Shown in pieces: positions 46,101 to 55,921 of a stretch of DNA of 64,000 nucleotides. How positions within the stretch are numbered: the stretch's first letter is position 1; each line of letters starts with the position of its first letter. Source of the stretch: Pseudobdellovibrionaceae bacterium (GTDB lineage: Bacteria; Bdellovibrionota; Bdellovibrionia; Bdellovibrionales; UBA1609); the NCBI GenBank assembly GCA_030591685.1, contig JAUVAX010000005.1:1-64000 (forward strand), in the 5' to 3' direction. A program made the translations under genes and the position numbers. The notes under the pieces are model-generated. The model worked only from the letters and a program-made list of their open reading frames with translations. It ran no database searches and was not told the origin of the DNA.

Positions 46101-46308
46101 TAAGAGGCTCTATGTAAACCTTTGTCGCTATATCTACGTCGGTCATAATTGTAGCGGGGTTAGAGTTAACTAAAATAACCTCCAGCCCTTCACTCATTAA
46201 AGCCTTACAGGCCTGTGTGCCCGAATAGTCAAATTCACAGGCCTGACCAATTTGAATAGGACCGCTTCCTAGGATTAAGACTTTTTTTATATTTTCTCTC
46301 TGAGGCAT
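43126..46308 (-). CDS. carB: Carbamoyl phosphate synthase, large subunit
   Basis: It makes carbamoyl phosphate from bicarbonate, ammonia and two ATP. The 1060-residue chain shows the internal duplication: each half begins with a nucleotide-fold ([20 protein letters not shown] and [19 protein letters not shown]) followed by an ATP-grasp domain with [18 protein letters not shown] or [18 protein letters not shown]. The C-terminal MGS-like allosteric domain lies at about 930-1060. Normal length is about 1070. It is separated from carA by a small extra gene. Confidence 0.97.
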   Translation of the reverse strand: MPQRENIKKVLILGSGPIQIGQACEFDYSGTQACKALMSEGLEVILVNSNPATIMTDVDIATKVYIEPLKKNFLEKILEKEKPDALIPTLGGQTALNLGIELEESGVLERLGVKMLGATSEVIQRAEDRDKFRKILDDLGAKYPKSEIVKSFEQGLGVVDDIGFPIILRPNYTLGGGGGGIAYSTEEYKVKLAQALHASPTSEVLVEESILGWKEYELEVMRDRAGTFVVVCSIENLDPCGVHTGDSITVAPQQTLTDHEYQEMRMEAKAIIEKVGIETGGANVQFAVCPKTGDRIVIEMNPRVSRSSALASKATGFPIAKIAALLAIGYHLDEIQNDITKSTPACFEPALDYVVTKIPRFAFKKFHGAKDILSIQMKSVGEVMGIGRTFKESFMKALLSLEMSPQGIAEVIYDESKVSIPNSERIFHLFQAFRENKTIDEIFEITAITPWFLEQIQEISKFESDLKASELSPELIIKAKRLGFSDCRIEVLKNLPAQSVSAYRSENKIFPSYLQVDTCSGEFASQTPYFYSTYWSSCAPRHIEKPQVVVLGSGPNRIGQGIEFDYSCVRSVKEFQSFGKHVIMVNSNPETVSTDYDTANELYFEPLTSEHVLEVFRHVNPEGFVSQLGGQTPILLASSLVNAGYKMLGSTIESMDLAEDRGQFIELCKKLKFKIPKAAMAYDYEMAKEACNVVDFPLLCRPSYVLGGQCMEIIEDETDLKSYFERNGNMMSKTQPCLMDQFLDRALEVDVDLVRGDDWVVVGGIVEHIEAAGVHSGDSMGVLPPQRLKPEVAELIQKMSCELAQEMDVIGFLNLQLAIKNDEIFMIEANPRSSRSVPFIAKAGGVPLVNLGVQAMLGKKSSEVHPEKYDWRKLDTICVKGVVFPFKKFAEADSILGPEMKSTGESMGRGKTYAEAILKALISSHVNLPEKGEVFLSLREKDKLELLNVAQDLVDLGFSLSATGGTAKFLIDQGFEVLAVKKVSQGRPHCVDRIRSGKVNMVINTTSGREAVEASFTIRRSCVDYSIPCFTESDAAIQVIEALKKNSLKPIFEVSPLGLN

Positions 46309-46322
46309 ATTACATAGACCTA

Positions 46323-46982
46323 TTATATTCTAAGGCCCACACCGTCAGTATAGATTTTATCTGCTGCAATGTGAGCGTATTGTTCGTATTTATTTTTCAT
46401 TTTAAATATTTTAAATATAAATTGCTCTCTCGCCCCAGCTTGCCCCTCAATGGGTAGTATTTTATTTTTCTTAATACCCTTGAGAATAAATTTTTTAGAC
46501 TCTTCGGGGTGAAAACAAAAAGACTGAGTAAAACAAAAGTTGTCTTCATGGGGAATTAATCGCCCCTCAAATATATCGCCCTTATTAAAACCATATTTTA
46601 AGGGCATTCTTTTTAAAATCATTTTATAATCTGAAAACAAATCCTTAATGTGCATATCCTCTTTAGAGAATTTAATAAACTCAAATAAACTATGGCGAGT
46701 GTTTTTTAGATTATTAAAAAGGACTTTCTGTTCTTCAAGGATTTCAAAATCATCTAACTCAGAACAAACCTCAACTGGAGCACGCCCATAAGCATTCAAA
46801 GGGCGGTGAAATAAAAACCAATCCCCAAATTGTTTCATTTTCATATTATAGTTTTCAGCCTCTTCATCTAAAAAGCCCGTGCCTTCAAAAAATACAATTC
46901 GCCCTTGCTCAACATCATCAGCAAACTCCTCAGTGGTGAAACACTGTAATAAACGATCTGTTAATGGCTCATATATATTCAT
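46323..46982 (-). CDS. Unknown protein inserted between carA and carB
   Basis: This 219-residue soluble protein has no family I can name with confidence. The segment [21 protein letters not shown] resembles the W-x-x-F/D-x-x-L-x-x-G-x-T/A-P-x-E pattern seen beside SEC-C motifs in some uncharacterised bacterial proteins, but no SEC-C cysteines follow. Its start overlaps the carA stop (ATGA) and it ends 14 bp before carB, so it is translated as part of the pyr operon. Confidence 0.65.
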   Translation of the reverse strand: MNIYEPLTDRLLQCFTTEEFADDVEQGRIVFFEGTGFLDEEAENYNMKMKQFGDWFLFHRPLNAYGRAPVEVCSELDDFEILEEQKVLFNNLKNTRHSLFEFIKFSKEDMHIKDLFSDYKMILKRMPLKYGFNKGDIFEGRLIPHEDNFCFTQSFCFHPEESKKFILKGIKKNKILPIEGQAGAREQFIFKIFKMKNKYEQYAHIAADKIYTDGVGLRI

Positions 46983-48046
46983 TGAATCTGCTTTATAAAG
47001 TAATCAAATAACCCTTCGGCATCTCTCGGGCCAGGGTGACTCTCTGGATGAAATTGTACACTCATACACTTTTTTTCTAAACACATGATGCCGGACACCG
47101 TTTGATCATTTAAGTGGGTGTGACTCACTGTCACATTTTCGGGGAGACTCTTTTTATCAACAGCATAGCCATGATTTTGGCTCGTCATGTAAATGAGGTC
47201 CAAATTATGGTCCTTTACGGGCTGATTGCTCCCCCTATGGCCAAATTTCAACTTATAAGTACTCGCCCCTAAGCTTTGAGATAAAATTTGATGCCCCATG
47301 CAAATGCCAAAAATAAATCGGTGCCCCAAGAGCTCTCGAACGGTTTCCGTAGCCTCTAAAACCTCAACAGGGTTACCCGGGCCATTAGTCAGCATAACCC
47401 CATGAGGGTCCCAGCTGAGTATTTCTTTAGCACTTGTTCTTGAAGGAAATACTTTAATTTGTGAGCTTCTCTTTTTTAACTCTCTGAGGATGTTTTTCTT
47501 TAATCCAAAATCTAGGACCGCGACCTTGGCCCCAGAGGGGCGATCCCCTTTGAGCTCATAGGGTTCTTTACAAGTCACAGCATGAACCCAATCAGAGTCC
47601 ATTTTTTTTTGAGCCTGAATAAGCACAGAGGCCTGATCTTGAGCCTCTTTTTTTGTACTGGCCTTCACAACTGCACCCCAGGGGGTGCCTTTTTCTCGAA
47701 GGCATAAAACAAGACTTCTTGTATCCATGCCCTCTACAACAGGCACTCCTTTTTGAGTGAGTCGCTCAACCCAAGATTTATCTCTAGTTGAGTTTTGCAT
47801 TTCAAGGCAAAGAAGACCTTGAATCCAAATGTCCTTAGACTCCCATACCCCATCGTCAACTCCATAGTTACCTTGTTGAGGGGCCGTCATCACCATAATT
47901 TGAGAATAGTATGAGGGGTCTGTCGCTATTTCTTCATAACCGCTATGGGAGGTGTTAAATACAACTTCTCCGGCTTTTGGCTCACCACCGAGCCACTGAC
48001 CAGAGAAAACCTCCCCCGAATCTAAAACTAAAAAACCTAATGACAT
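46979..48046 (-). CDS. carA: Carbamoyl phosphate synthase, small (glutaminase) subunit
   Basis: It hydrolyses glutamine and passes ammonia to CarB. The N-terminal CPSase_sm domain (FLVLDSGEVFSGQ, GYEEIATDPSYYSQIMVMT) is followed by a class I glutamine amidotransferase with the nucleophile Cys in FGICMGHQILSQSLG and His-x-Glu in QFHPESHPGP. At 355 residues it is normal. It overlaps pyrB by 1 nt. Confidence 0.96.
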   Translation of the reverse strand: MSLGFLVLDSGEVFSGQWLGGEPKAGEVVFNTSHSGYEEIATDPSYYSQIMVMTAPQQGNYGVDDGVWESKDIWIQGLLCLEMQNSTRDKSWVERLTQKGVPVVEGMDTRSLVLCLREKGTPWGAVVKASTKKEAQDQASVLIQAQKKMDSDWVHAVTCKEPYELKGDRPSGAKVAVLDFGLKKNILRELKKRSSQIKVFPSRTSAKEILSWDPHGVMLTNGPGNPVEVLEATETVRELLGHRFIFGICMGHQILSQSLGASTYKLKFGHRGSNQPVKDHNLDLIYMTSQNHGYAVDKKSLPENVTVSHTHLNDQTVSGIMCLEKKCMSVQFHPESHPGPRDAEGLFDYFIKQIQ

Positions 48047-48996
48047 TACCTGTCCCCTAACACTTTTTGCAACAAAGCGGCTCTGACATAAACTCCATTT
48101 TCGACCTGCTGGTGGATCACAGTACGAGAGTCTTTTACAATGTCTCTTGTGATCTCTTCATCCACCACAAAAGGCCCAGGGTGCATAATTATAGCCTTAT
48201 CACTGAGCGATCCTATGCTTTTTTTGTTAAGTTGGTAGTTTTGTATAAAATTTGATAAATCAGCCTTAGTTGAATGTCGCTCTTTTTGAACCCGTAAAGA
48301 CATCGCCACATCACACCAATCAAGTGCCGAAGTTAATTGTTCAAAGTTTTCAACCTCTCCCCACTCACTGGGTGAGGGCATAAAATCTTTCGGTGAGCAG
48401 ATGGCCACCTCAGCCCCCAAAGCAAGCAATAAACTTTTATTAGAATGAGCAACACGACTATGCCGAACGTCTCCAATGAAAACTATTTTTTTACCCTTAA
48501 TCTCTCCGAGTCGCTCTTTAATAGTAAATGCATCCAGTAACGCCTGAGTCGGGTGATGAAACTTACCATACCCAGCGCTAATACATGGTTTTTGAGAGGT
48601 TTTAAAAAACTCTCTCACACCTTCATCTTCATCGGAGCGAATAATAAAAGCATCGGGCTGAACGGCATGTAAGTTTAGTAACGTGTCTAGGGCCGTCTCC
48701 CCTTTTTTAATACTGGTCGTTGAGTTTGCAATAAAAGTAACGGGCCGTATACCCAAGCGATTGCAGGCCATTTCAAAACTAAACCGAGTCCTGGTGCTGG
48801 ATTCAAAAAAAACTAAGGCGACTGATTTGTAACTTAAACTTTCGTTTCTTCTTAAAAACTGCTTGTGCCTTACAAAGGAATGTTTGAACTGAGAAGCTAA
48901 GGAAAACAGCTGTCCGATGGTTTGAATATTTAAATCGGTAACTGAAAAAAGGCCACTATTTTTCATCAAAGCCACTATAGCCGCGGTATTTAACAC
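48046..48996 (-). CDS. pyrB: Aspartate carbamoyltransferase
   Basis: It commits carbamoyl phosphate to pyrimidine synthesis. The carbamoyl-phosphate site FFESSTRTRFSFEMA and the domain hinge HPTQALLDAFTI are clear, as is HPGPFVVDEEI near the C-terminus. The start is uncertain: GTG 48996 or ATG 48966; neither has a strong ribosome-binding site. It heads the operon with carA, an unknown gene, carB and another unknown gene. No pyrI, pyrC or pyrR is adjacent. Confidence 0.94.
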   Translation of the reverse strand: MLNTAAIVALMKNSGLFSVTDLNIQTIGQLFSLASQFKHSFVRHKQFLRRNESLSYKSVALVFFESSTRTRFSFEMACNRLGIRPVTFIANSTTSIKKGETALDTLLNLHAVQPDAFIIRSDEDEGVREFFKTSQKPCISAGYGKFHHPTQALLDAFTIKERLGEIKGKKIVFIGDVRHSRVAHSNKSLLLALGAEVAICSPKDFMPSPSEWGEVENFEQLTSALDWCDVAMSLRVQKERHSTKADLSNFIQNYQLNKKSIGSLSDKAIIMHPGPFVVDEEITRDIVKDSRTVIHQQVENGVYVRAALLQKVLGDR

Positions 48997-49084
48997 TCGT
49001 CAATAAAACCCTACTCATGTGGATTTAAAATTAACCCCAATATTGACTCTTGCCTACAAACAGGGCAGTGGCTGGGCTTCTTAG

Positions 49085-49789
49085 TTAGGGGATGGGCTTA
49101 AAAACTCTCCCCCAACGAACACTCGGCAAGGCCCCTCCTAACACAGGGTCAGTCCAGTCTATGGACATCCAAATCATTACCCCACGCCCCACAATAGAGC
49201 TTTTTGTAACCCCACCCCAAATGCGTGAATCCTCACTGGCCACCCTATTATCACCTAAAACTAAATATTCATCAGGGCTGGCGGTCATTACAAAGTCATT
49301 AATTATAGGGGCCTGCTCAGCGGGCAAAATAACTAGGTTTGATTGGTCCTCAATGGTCTCAACAGATACATTTAAATACTCAGCACCAGAAATGCCTTTA
49401 AATTTTTGTGTCGAAGCTTTATAGACCGCTTCTGTGGAATTAATTTTAACCCTGTTGCCCTCAATTTTTAGAGTTTCACCGGGCAGAGCCACAACCCTTT
49501 TAACGCAAAAGTATTCCGTATTTTTAGGGCAGTGAAAGACTATTACGTCTCCTCGCTCAATGGCAGGGTCTTGGCCAAAAGCACTCGACCATACAAAGGG
49601 GAGTTTGAAGCTAAATATAAAATCCCCAGGGAGAAGAGCTGGAACCATCGCCTCTGTCGGGACCCTGTAGGCTGACACCACAAAGGCTCTGAGTAGTAGT
49701 GCTACGACCACTGCCACAATGAGCCCCTCAGCATAGTGCCTAAGAGAGGATTTTAATATTTCGAGAACCTTTTTAAAAATTAACATCAT
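49085..49789 (-). CDS. Signal peptidase I paralogue with catalytic Ser replaced by Ala
   Basis: Third of three tandem LepB-type genes. It has an N-terminal membrane anchor and S26 fold with the catalytic Lys region CVKRVVALPGE and VLGDNRVASEDSRIWG intact. The nucleophile box, normally PSGSM, reads PTEAMVP; the codon at the Ser position is GCG (Ala). Peptidase activity by the Ser-Lys mechanism is therefore not expected. It lies 1 bp after the middle copy, so all three are co-expressed. It may be a scaffold or regulator of the active copies; S. aureus SpsA is a known inactive paralogue beside SpsB. Confidence 0.85.
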   Translation of the reverse strand: MMLIFKKVLEILKSSLRHYAEGLIVAVVVALLLRAFVVSAYRVPTEAMVPALLPGDFIFSFKLPFVWSSAFGQDPAIERGDVIVFHCPKNTEYFCVKRVVALPGETLKIEGNRVKINSTEAVYKASTQKFKGISGAEYLNVSVETIEDQSNLVILPAEQAPIINDFVMTASPDEYLVLGDNRVASEDSRIWGGVTKSSIVGRGVMIWMSIDWTDPVLGGALPSVRWGRVFKPIP

Positions 49790-49790
49790 A

Positions 49791-50546
49791 TTATTTGATT
49801 ATAGTTAATAAACGATCACTCCTCAACTGTCCTAAGCTACATAACGGCGTGTCTTTAAATGTTTCATGACAGCTCATCCATATAAACCGAGCATGACCCA
49901 ACAAATTTTCAAGGGGCAGCGGACCCCATACTCTTGAGTCCGCTGAACGATCACGATTATCACCCATTAAAAAAATATGGCCCTCTGGCACCTGAACCGG
50001 GCCGTAGCCCTTTGAAAACCCCTCTGAGCCATAACGAACTAAATAACGCTCTTTTGACTCGTAATAATAACGCCACCCATCAAGCCCGTTTAAATCAGAC
50101 TCTGTGGCTTGAGGAAAAACTTTTTTAATATCTAAAACAGGCTCCTGGCTTAAAGCCGAACCATTAATTATAATTTTACCATTTGAAAGCACCTGGATAG
50201 TATCACCAGGCCAACCGATCACTCGCTTGACCATAAAATAATCAAACTGCTTTACAGACCTAAAAACAACCACTTGGCCTCGGCGCGGAAGCTTAGGGCC
50301 GAAGCTCCAACTTTTAGAAAACGGCCACCTAAAGCCAAAGGCCGATTTACTTACTAAAATATAATCATTAACAAGCAGGCTGGGGATCATGCTCCCACTG
50401 GGGATGACATAGGGTTCAAAAAAAGCCCACCGGACCGACATAAGTACGGAAAGCGCCACTACAAACTGCAGCAGCGACTTTACGACTTTTTTAATATGAT
50501 TTTTATTGGTGGACACTGTGGAGTAGACGCTTCCATCTAACTTCAA
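49791..50546 (-). CDS. lepB: Signal peptidase I (second tandem copy)
   Basis: It cleaves signal peptides at the outer face of the inner membrane. The Ser box IPSGSMIPSL, Lys box MVKRVIGWPGD and GDNRDRSADSRVWG are all intact. One N-terminal membrane segment is present (about residues 24-43). The start is uncertain: TTG 50546 overlaps the upstream copy by 44 nt, while GTG 50516 overlaps by 14 nt; neither has a clear ribosome-binding site. Confidence 0.9.
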   Translation of the reverse strand: MKLDGSVYSTVSTNKNHIKKVVKSLLQFVVALSVLMSVRWAFFEPYVIPSGSMIPSLLVNDYILVSKSAFGFRWPFSKSWSFGPKLPRRGQVVVFRSVKQFDYFMVKRVIGWPGDTIQVLSNGKIIINGSALSQEPVLDIKKVFPQATESDLNGLDGWRYYYESKERYLVRYGSEGFSKGYGPVQVPEGHIFLMGDNRDRSADSRVWGPLPLENLLGHARFIWMSCHETFKDTPLCSLGQLRSDRLLTIIK

Positions 50547-51270
50547 AAGGGTTACAAATGGAGCTCAATAAAAATATTTTATCACTCAACATTTTATCAC
50601 AACTGAGCCAAACAAAACCAGCCCGGCCAACAAGGTTTTCCCTTGGAACAAAACGCTTATCAGGGGCCCACCTTCGGCTATCACTAGAGCCATCACGGTT
50701 ATCCCCCATTACAAAATAAGAATCTTTAGGAACAATATAAGGCCCATATGTAGAGCCATCACTGGTCCCCTTTTGCAATAAAGTACTATAAGTTTGGTCG
50801 CCTAATGTTTCTTGCCAGTGCACATGGTTTTCTGTCATCGGAACGCCAAAACTAGTCACCCCCTCAAGCCAAGCAAAATCAGAGCTTAGGTTTGTGGGCA
50901 CACTTTTTTCGATCAATTGGTCGTTGATATAAAGGTTACCGTTTTCATAATAAACCCTATCCCCAGGAACCCCAACAACTCGTTTAATATAAAATAAACT
51001 CATATCTTCAGGGTACTTAAATACAATCACCTCTCCCCTTTTGGGGTCTGAAAATTTGACTAAAAAATTTTCAGTGAACGGGGCTCTCACCCCATAGACC
51101 ATTTTATTTACAAATATATGATCATTCACAAGCAGGCTCGGCAACATGCTGCCTGAAGGGATCACATAGGCCTCTAAAAATAGCCACCGTATAATGAGGG
51201 CGATTAATACAGCGACGAGTAATGACCCCGTCCCTTCAGTCCAATAATTTTTAGTTAATACTCGCTTCAC
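50503..51270 (-). CDS. lepB: Signal peptidase I (first tandem copy)
   Basis: The protein is 255 residues with an N-terminal membrane anchor (about 15-33), the catalytic Ser in IPSGSMLPSL, the Lys in YIKRVVGVPGD and box E GDNRDGSSDSRRW. It follows lepA by 1 bp, the same lepA-lepB pairing as in E. coli. Unlike the third copy, all catalytic residues are present. Confidence 0.93.
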   Translation of the reverse strand: MKRVLTKNYWTEGTGSLLVAVLIALIIRWLFLEAYVIPSGSMLPSLLVNDHIFVNKMVYGVRAPFTENFLVKFSDPKRGEVIVFKYPEDMSLFYIKRVVGVPGDRVYYENGNLYINDQLIEKSVPTNLSSDFAWLEGVTSFGVPMTENHVHWQETLGDQTYSTLLQKGTSDGSTYGPYIVPKDSYFVMGDNRDGSSDSRRWAPDKRFVPRENLVGRAGFVWLSCDKMLSDKIFLLSSICNPFEVRWKRLLHSVHQ

Positions 51271-51271
51271 T

Positions 51272-53071
51272 TTAATCCTCCACCTTTAATATTGCTAAGA
51301 AAGCCTTTTGTGGCACTTCAACGTTCCCAATTTGCTTCATTCTTTTTTTACCCTCTTTTTGCTTTTCAAGTAATTTTCTTTTTCGGGTAATATCACCGCC
51401 ATAACACTTAGCCGTGACGTCCTTTCTTAAAGCGCCAATAGTTTCTCGAGCTATAATTTTAGCACCAATACCGGCCTGAATGGCAATCTTAAACTGATGA
51501 CGGCTGATTAATTCTTTAAGTTTAGCGACCAGCTGCCGCCCTCGATGCTGAGCTTTTGACTTATGAACAATAATACTCAAGGCGTCCACTGGCTCTGCAT
51601 TTAATAAAATATCCATTTTAGCTAAATCAGACTCCCTGTAATCAGCCAACTCATACTCCATCGAAGCATAGCCCTTTGATATAGATTTTAACTTATCATA
51701 AAAATCTAAGACCATTTCGTTTAACGGCAGGAGGTATTCAATGATCACCTTTGAGTCTGAAATAAACTCCATTTTTTGCTGCTCTCCGCGTTTATCCTCA
51801 CAGAGTTTTAAAATATTACCTATATACTCAGGTGGCGTGTGTAAACTTAAAAGCACATAGGGCTCTTTCATGTACTCTATGCCCGCAGGGTCGGGCATAT
51901 CAGCAGGGTTTTCTATTTCAAACTCTTCACCGTTTGTGAGTTTTACTTTGTAAACCACGGTAGGAGCTGTCGTAATTAAATTTAAATCAAATTCTCTTTC
52001 GAGCCTCTCTTGAATGATTTCCATATGGAGTAAGCCTAAAAAACCACACCTCATACCAAAACCTAAAGCCGCAGAGCTTTCGTTTTCAAAAGTTAAACTT
52101 GAGTCATTTAAGGCTAATTTTGCAAGGGCCTCTTTTAGAGCCTCAAAATCAGTCGAGTCTACAGGGTAAATGCCTGAAAACACCATAGGCTTAACCTCTT
52201 TAAACCCACTCAAGGGCAGATCAGAGCCTTTTTTTAAATGAGTGATTGTATCACCCACTTTAACGTCACTAATATCCTTCATTCCACAGGTTAAAAAGCC
52301 CACTTCACCGGCCTGTAAAAGGCCCAATGGGTCAGGCGTCGGAGTAAATACTCCCAACTTTAATACTTCAAAGTCCTTATCTGAGGCCATAAATTTAATA
52401 CGATCCCCTTTTTTAATCTCCCCATCAACAACTCTGACTAAAATGACAACCCCTTGGTAGGGGTCAAACCACGAATCAAAGATCAAGGCCCTGAGTGGCT
52501 TTGATCGGTCGGCAGTTGGGGGCTGAACTTTTTTAACAACCTCCTCAAGGATCTCCTTAATGCCTTTACCCTCTTTAGCACTGGCTAAAACCGCCTCAGA
52601 GGCATCTAACCCTATGGCGTCTTCGATCTGCTGTCGAACCCCTTCAGGGTCGGCAGCGGGGAGGTCAATTTTATTTAAAACAGGGATAATATCTAAATCG
52701 TTATCTAAAGCTAAATAAACATTGGCTAAGGTTTGTGCCTCTACACCTTGTGCGGCATCTACAACGAGTACCGCCCCTTCACAGGCCGCCAGTGACCGGG
52801 AGACTTCGTAGTTAAAATCTACATGCCCAGGAGTATCAATTAAATTTAATTGGTAGGTGTTCCCGTCGTCCGCTTTGTACATAATTCGAACGGTTTGGGC
52901 TTTAATGGTTATGCCGCGCTCTCTTTCGATATCCATAGTGTCGAGAAACTGCTCTTTCATTTCTCGATCAGATAAAGCGCCTGTCACCCTTAAAAAACCA
53001 TCGGCAAGAGTCGACTTGCCGTGGTCAATGTGGGCGATTATAGAAAAGTTACGAATAAACTCAGGCTTCAT
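51272..53071 (-). CDS. lepA: Elongation factor 4 (LepA)
   Basis: This ribosome-associated GTPase can back-translocate or remodel stalled ribosomes. The G domain has [18 protein letters not shown] and NKIDLP; EF-G-like domains II and III and V follow, and the LepA-specific C-terminal domain ends with [20 protein letters not shown]. 599 residues is the usual length. It precedes the three signal peptidase genes. Confidence 0.97.
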   Translation of the reverse strand: MKPEFIRNFSIIAHIDHGKSTLADGFLRVTGALSDREMKEQFLDTMDIERERGITIKAQTVRIMYKADDGNTYQLNLIDTPGHVDFNYEVSRSLAACEGAVLVVDAAQGVEAQTLANVYLALDNDLDIIPVLNKIDLPAADPEGVRQQIEDAIGLDASEAVLASAKEGKGIKEILEEVVKKVQPPTADRSKPLRALIFDSWFDPYQGVVILVRVVDGEIKKGDRIKFMASDKDFEVLKLGVFTPTPDPLGLLQAGEVGFLTCGMKDISDVKVGDTITHLKKGSDLPLSGFKEVKPMVFSGIYPVDSTDFEALKEALAKLALNDSSLTFENESSAALGFGMRCGFLGLLHMEIIQERLEREFDLNLITTAPTVVYKVKLTNGEEFEIENPADMPDPAGIEYMKEPYVLLSLHTPPEYIGNILKLCEDKRGEQQKMEFISDSKVIIEYLLPLNEMVLDFYDKLKSISKGYASMEYELADYRESDLAKMDILLNAEPVDALSIIVHKSKAQHRGRQLVAKLKELISRHQFKIAIQAGIGAKIIARETIGALRKDVTAKCYGGDITRKRKLLEKQKEGKKRMKQIGNVEVPQKAFLAILKVED

Positions 53072-53087
53072 ATACAGCGCGAACCTT

Positions 53088-54248
53088 TTAAGAAAGAGTT
53101 TTTACAATATCTTTAAGAGCCTCTACTTTATTGGTGCGCTCCCAAGTAAACTCTTCTTCTTCGCGTCCAAAGTGCCCATAGGCTGCCGTTTTAATATAAC
53201 GGGGTTTTAATAAGTCCAGCTCTTTAACTATATCTGCAGGCTTTAAAGTCCAAAGTTCTCTAACGGCTTTTGTTAACAGATCTGGTCCCACTTTACTGGT
53301 GCCATAATCGTTGATCATGATGCTTACTGGCTCCGCCACACCAATAGCATAGGCCAACTGCACTAAACATTTATCTGCTAGGCCGGCTGAAACAATATTT
53401 TTAGCCACATGTCTTGCGGCATAAGCCGCCGAACGATCTACCTTTGAAGGATCTTTACCTGAAAAGGCCCCGCCACCATGAGCCCCATGGCCACCGTATG
53501 TATCAACAATAATTTTACGACCCGTTAACCCACAGTCACCCATTGGCCCACCAATAACAAAACGGCCTGTTGGGTTGATGAAAATTTTAGTTTTATCATC
53601 GATCCACTTATCGGATACAGATTTAGCAATGAGCTCCTCTCGCAAATACGATTGCAAATCTTCTAATGACACGTCTTCAGAGTGCTGTGTTGAAACAACT
53701 ATGGCGTCTACTCTTTTAATCTTGCCCGCCTCATACTCAACGGTGACCTGACTTTTACTATCAGGTCTTAAAAAAGATTTTTTATCACTTTTACGGATCT
53801 GAGCTAAATCTTTAACCAACTTGTGTGAAAGGCTCAGAGATAAAGGCATAAGCTCTGGTGTTTCATTCACCGCATACCCAAACATTAAACCCTGGTCGCC
53901 AGCACCTTGCTCGTGTTGGTCATCATCAACCCCCATAGCAATGTCTGGTGATTGTCGATCTATCGATGTTAATACGGCACACGTTTGATAGTCATAGCCT
54001 TTATCACTACTATCGTACCCAATTTTTTTAATGGTTTCTCTTACGATTTCTGGCATATCCACGTAACAACTTGTTGTGATTTCACCAGCAAGGGCCACAA
54101 AACCTGTAGAAATCATGGTCTCACAAGCCACTCGGCCCTTTGGGTCTTTTGCTAAAATAGCGTCTAGTACGGCATCAGAGATTTGATCCGCCATTTTATC
54201 CGGATGACCTTCAGAAACAGATTCACTGGTAAATAGGTAGTCTTTCAT
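53088..54248 (-). CDS. metK: S-adenosylmethionine synthetase
   Basis: It makes SAM from methionine and ATP. The start is placed at ATG 54248: the protein then begins [18 protein letters not shown], the family hallmark, with GAGGGG 10 nt upstream. Other signatures are [12 protein letters not shown] and [19 protein letters not shown]. About 386 residues is normal. I see no SAM riboswitch in the short upstream region, which is occupied by the hpf terminator. Confidence 0.97.
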   Translation of the reverse strand: MKDYLFTSESVSEGHPDKMADQISDAVLDAILAKDPKGRVACETMISTGFVALAGEITTSCYVDMPEIVRETIKKIGYDSSDKGYDYQTCAVLTSIDRQSPDIAMGVDDDQHEQGAGDQGLMFGYAVNETPELMPLSLSLSHKLVKDLAQIRKSDKKSFLRPDSKSQVTVEYEAGKIKRVDAIVVSTQHSEDVSLEDLQSYLREELIAKSVSDKWIDDKTKIFINPTGRFVIGGPMGDCGLTGRKIIVDTYGGHGAHGGGAFSGKDPSKVDRSAAYAARHVAKNIVSAGLADKCLVQLAYAIGVAEPVSIMINDYGTSKVGPDLLTKAVRELWTLKPADIVKELDLLKPRYIKTAAYGHFGREEEEFTWERTNKVEALKDIVKTLS

Positions 54249-54342
54249 AAAACTATACCCCTCGAAGTTAAAGTTTAAAGATAAACCTTTACCAGAAAAC
54301 ATCCCCAGCGGTCAAATTCGACAATCAAAACAAATGGGACAC

Positions 54343-54373
54343 AAAAAAACCCAGCCACGACTCTGCTGGGTTT
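54343..54373 (-). terminator. Terminator after hpf
   Basis: On the minus strand AAACCCAGC and GCTGGGTTT form a 9-bp stem with a 9-nt loop, followed by a seven-T run (the A-run at 54343-54349 on the plus strand). It separates hpf from metK. Confidence 0.92.
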
Positions 54374-54402
54374 ATAAGCTTAATTTGAATTTAAAGTTAA
54401 AG

Positions 54403-54792
54403 TTAGCCTGTTTTCTTGATCTCAAAAAGGGGCTCGCCTTCCCATTGAGGTTCTGTTTGAGGCTCTGTATAGGCCCATTTTTCCCCTCTAGTGGAGTGAG
54501 CATAGTGGTGATCCTGCAGTTTGTTTTTCCTTTTCACCAATTGAGATTTAATCTTATGAAACACCTTATCCACAGAGGCATAGTAGTCATCACTATAAGC
54601 CGTAGCCCTATAAGTGGCCTCATAAGCGTGGATGATCACCTCTACACATCTCTTGTGCCGCTCTGCGCTAACGACCATATGTACGTTTAATGACTTTAGC
54701 TCTACTTTTTCTATTTTACTAAACCTCTCTGCTGCATAATCAACAAGGCTTTGTGACCAATCGAGGTTTTTGAAATTGCTGTTAAGCTTCAT
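54403..54792 (-). CDS. hpf: Ribosome hibernation-promoting factor, short form
   Basis: The 129-residue protein matches the HPF/RaiA fold: a beta-alpha-beta-beta-beta-alpha core with FSKIEKVELKSLNVHMVV, RCVEVIIHAYEAT and YYASVDKVFHKIKSQLVKRKNK. It lacks the C-terminal dimerisation domain of long HPF. It would bind the 30S decoding region in stationary phase. It is near rpoN, as in many Proteobacteria, though two divergent genes intervene here. Confidence 0.87.
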   Translation of the reverse strand: MKLNSNFKNLDWSQSLVDYAAERFSKIEKVELKSLNVHMVVSAERHKRCVEVIIHAYEATYRATAYSDDYYASVDKVFHKIKSQLVKRKNKLQDHHYAHSTRGEKWAYTEPQTEPQWEGEPLFEIKKTG

Positions 54793-54947
54793 AATCTCCC
54801 CTTTAATAATTTAATGAGTGAACTTGTTATTTTTACGAACACTTATCTATCGGCAAAAACCAGCCCTTAGCATAGGGGGAGGAGTATAAAAAGGCGCTTC
54901 ATAATGAGGCCTTCTCATGAGTTCACCTTATATGATGAATTAAGAGG

Positions 54948-55910
54948 CTACTTTATGACTCCCTTTTCTTTTAACAGCTCCTTGAGTGCGTTAATGTGAT
55001 CCAACTCATAATGCGCCAGACTATGAATGTTCACTTCTTTTAAAGCCTCCTGGTGCGACATCCCTGAAGTGAGCACATGCCTATCAAAAGTATTTGCCAA
55101 ACCTACCACCTGAGCAAAAACATCAAACTCTTGTTTTTTCACTCCGTAGTGCCCACTGCCATCAATATGCTCTTCATGTTGAGCGATAATATTTATAACC
55201 GTTTTATCAAAGTGCTTTAGCTTGTCCACCTTCTCAGCGCCCAAACCAGCATGTTGTTTGTATATCTTTAACTCTAGTGGACTCATAGACTCAGGGCCTT
55301 GAGTGAGGTCTAGATCATGCATCGTATGACCAATGTCGTGAAGCAGCGCCCCTAAAGAGATTTGCTTAATTTTCTCTAAATCTTCTGTCAGACCTAATTT
55401 TCTGACTAAACTCACAGCTAGTGTTGAAACCGATAAACCATGATGGGCTAAGTTTTTATCCGTATTTTCTATAGATAAAACGGCCTTCATGGCTAGATCA
55501 TCCTCCTCAAGAAATGTCGCATATCTCCCCATACTATTTTTTGCCTCAAAGTACTTACCTTCGCTCTCTGGGCTCTCTAGCACCTCTTCAGCAGCCGCCT
55601 GGTTCATGCCCTGAACTATTTCAGAACGGTCCTCAAGTGATCGACCAGAGGACTTGTCGTAAGCTATATCTAAGTTAGCCCTTATATAGCTTTGATAGAA
55701 CTCCTCATGCTCGGCTGGTATATACATTTTTTTGAGCTTACGGTCTTTGAGCCTATTCAGGCGCTTTCCCTCAAAGCTATGACCTTGACGAATGTAGTGT
55801 ATAAACTTATCTCTAAGTTGAATGTAGATATCAAAATTAATTTTTTGATCCCCCCTAAGGGTGCTTACTCTCACAGGCACATATTCCAATTGCAAATCTC
55901 CTCTATTCAT
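54948..55910 (-). CDS. HD-GYP-like protein with altered GYP motif
   Basis: The N-terminal ~130 residues are uncharacterised (a region with DKFIHYIRQGHSFEGKRL may be a PilZ-like or adaptor domain). The HD domain (about 150-300) keeps HHGLSVSTL and LLHDIGHTMHD. The signature HHE-x-x-DG-x-GYP reads QHEEHIDGSGHYG, so one His and the GYP itself are changed. Cyclic-di-GMP hydrolysis is therefore uncertain; a binding or sensory role is possible. It is divergent from an Hpt-like gene only 11 bp away. Confidence 0.78.
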   Translation of the reverse strand: MNRGDLQLEYVPVRVSTLRGDQKINFDIYIQLRDKFIHYIRQGHSFEGKRLNRLKDRKLKKMYIPAEHEEFYQSYIRANLDIAYDKSSGRSLEDRSEIVQGMNQAAAEEVLESPESEGKYFEAKNSMGRYATFLEEDDLAMKAVLSIENTDKNLAHHGLSVSTLAVSLVRKLGLTEDLEKIKQISLGALLHDIGHTMHDLDLTQGPESMSPLELKIYKQHAGLGAEKVDKLKHFDKTVINIIAQHEEHIDGSGHYGVKKQEFDVFAQVVGLANTFDRHVLTSGMSHQEALKEVNIHSLAHYELDHINALKELLKEKGVIK

Positions 55911-55921
55911 TTAAAAATAAA

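Noticed and set aside
54249-54400. SAM riboswitch upstream of metK
   Set aside because: The only structure is the hpf terminator; no SAM-I type stems or conserved core can be seen.
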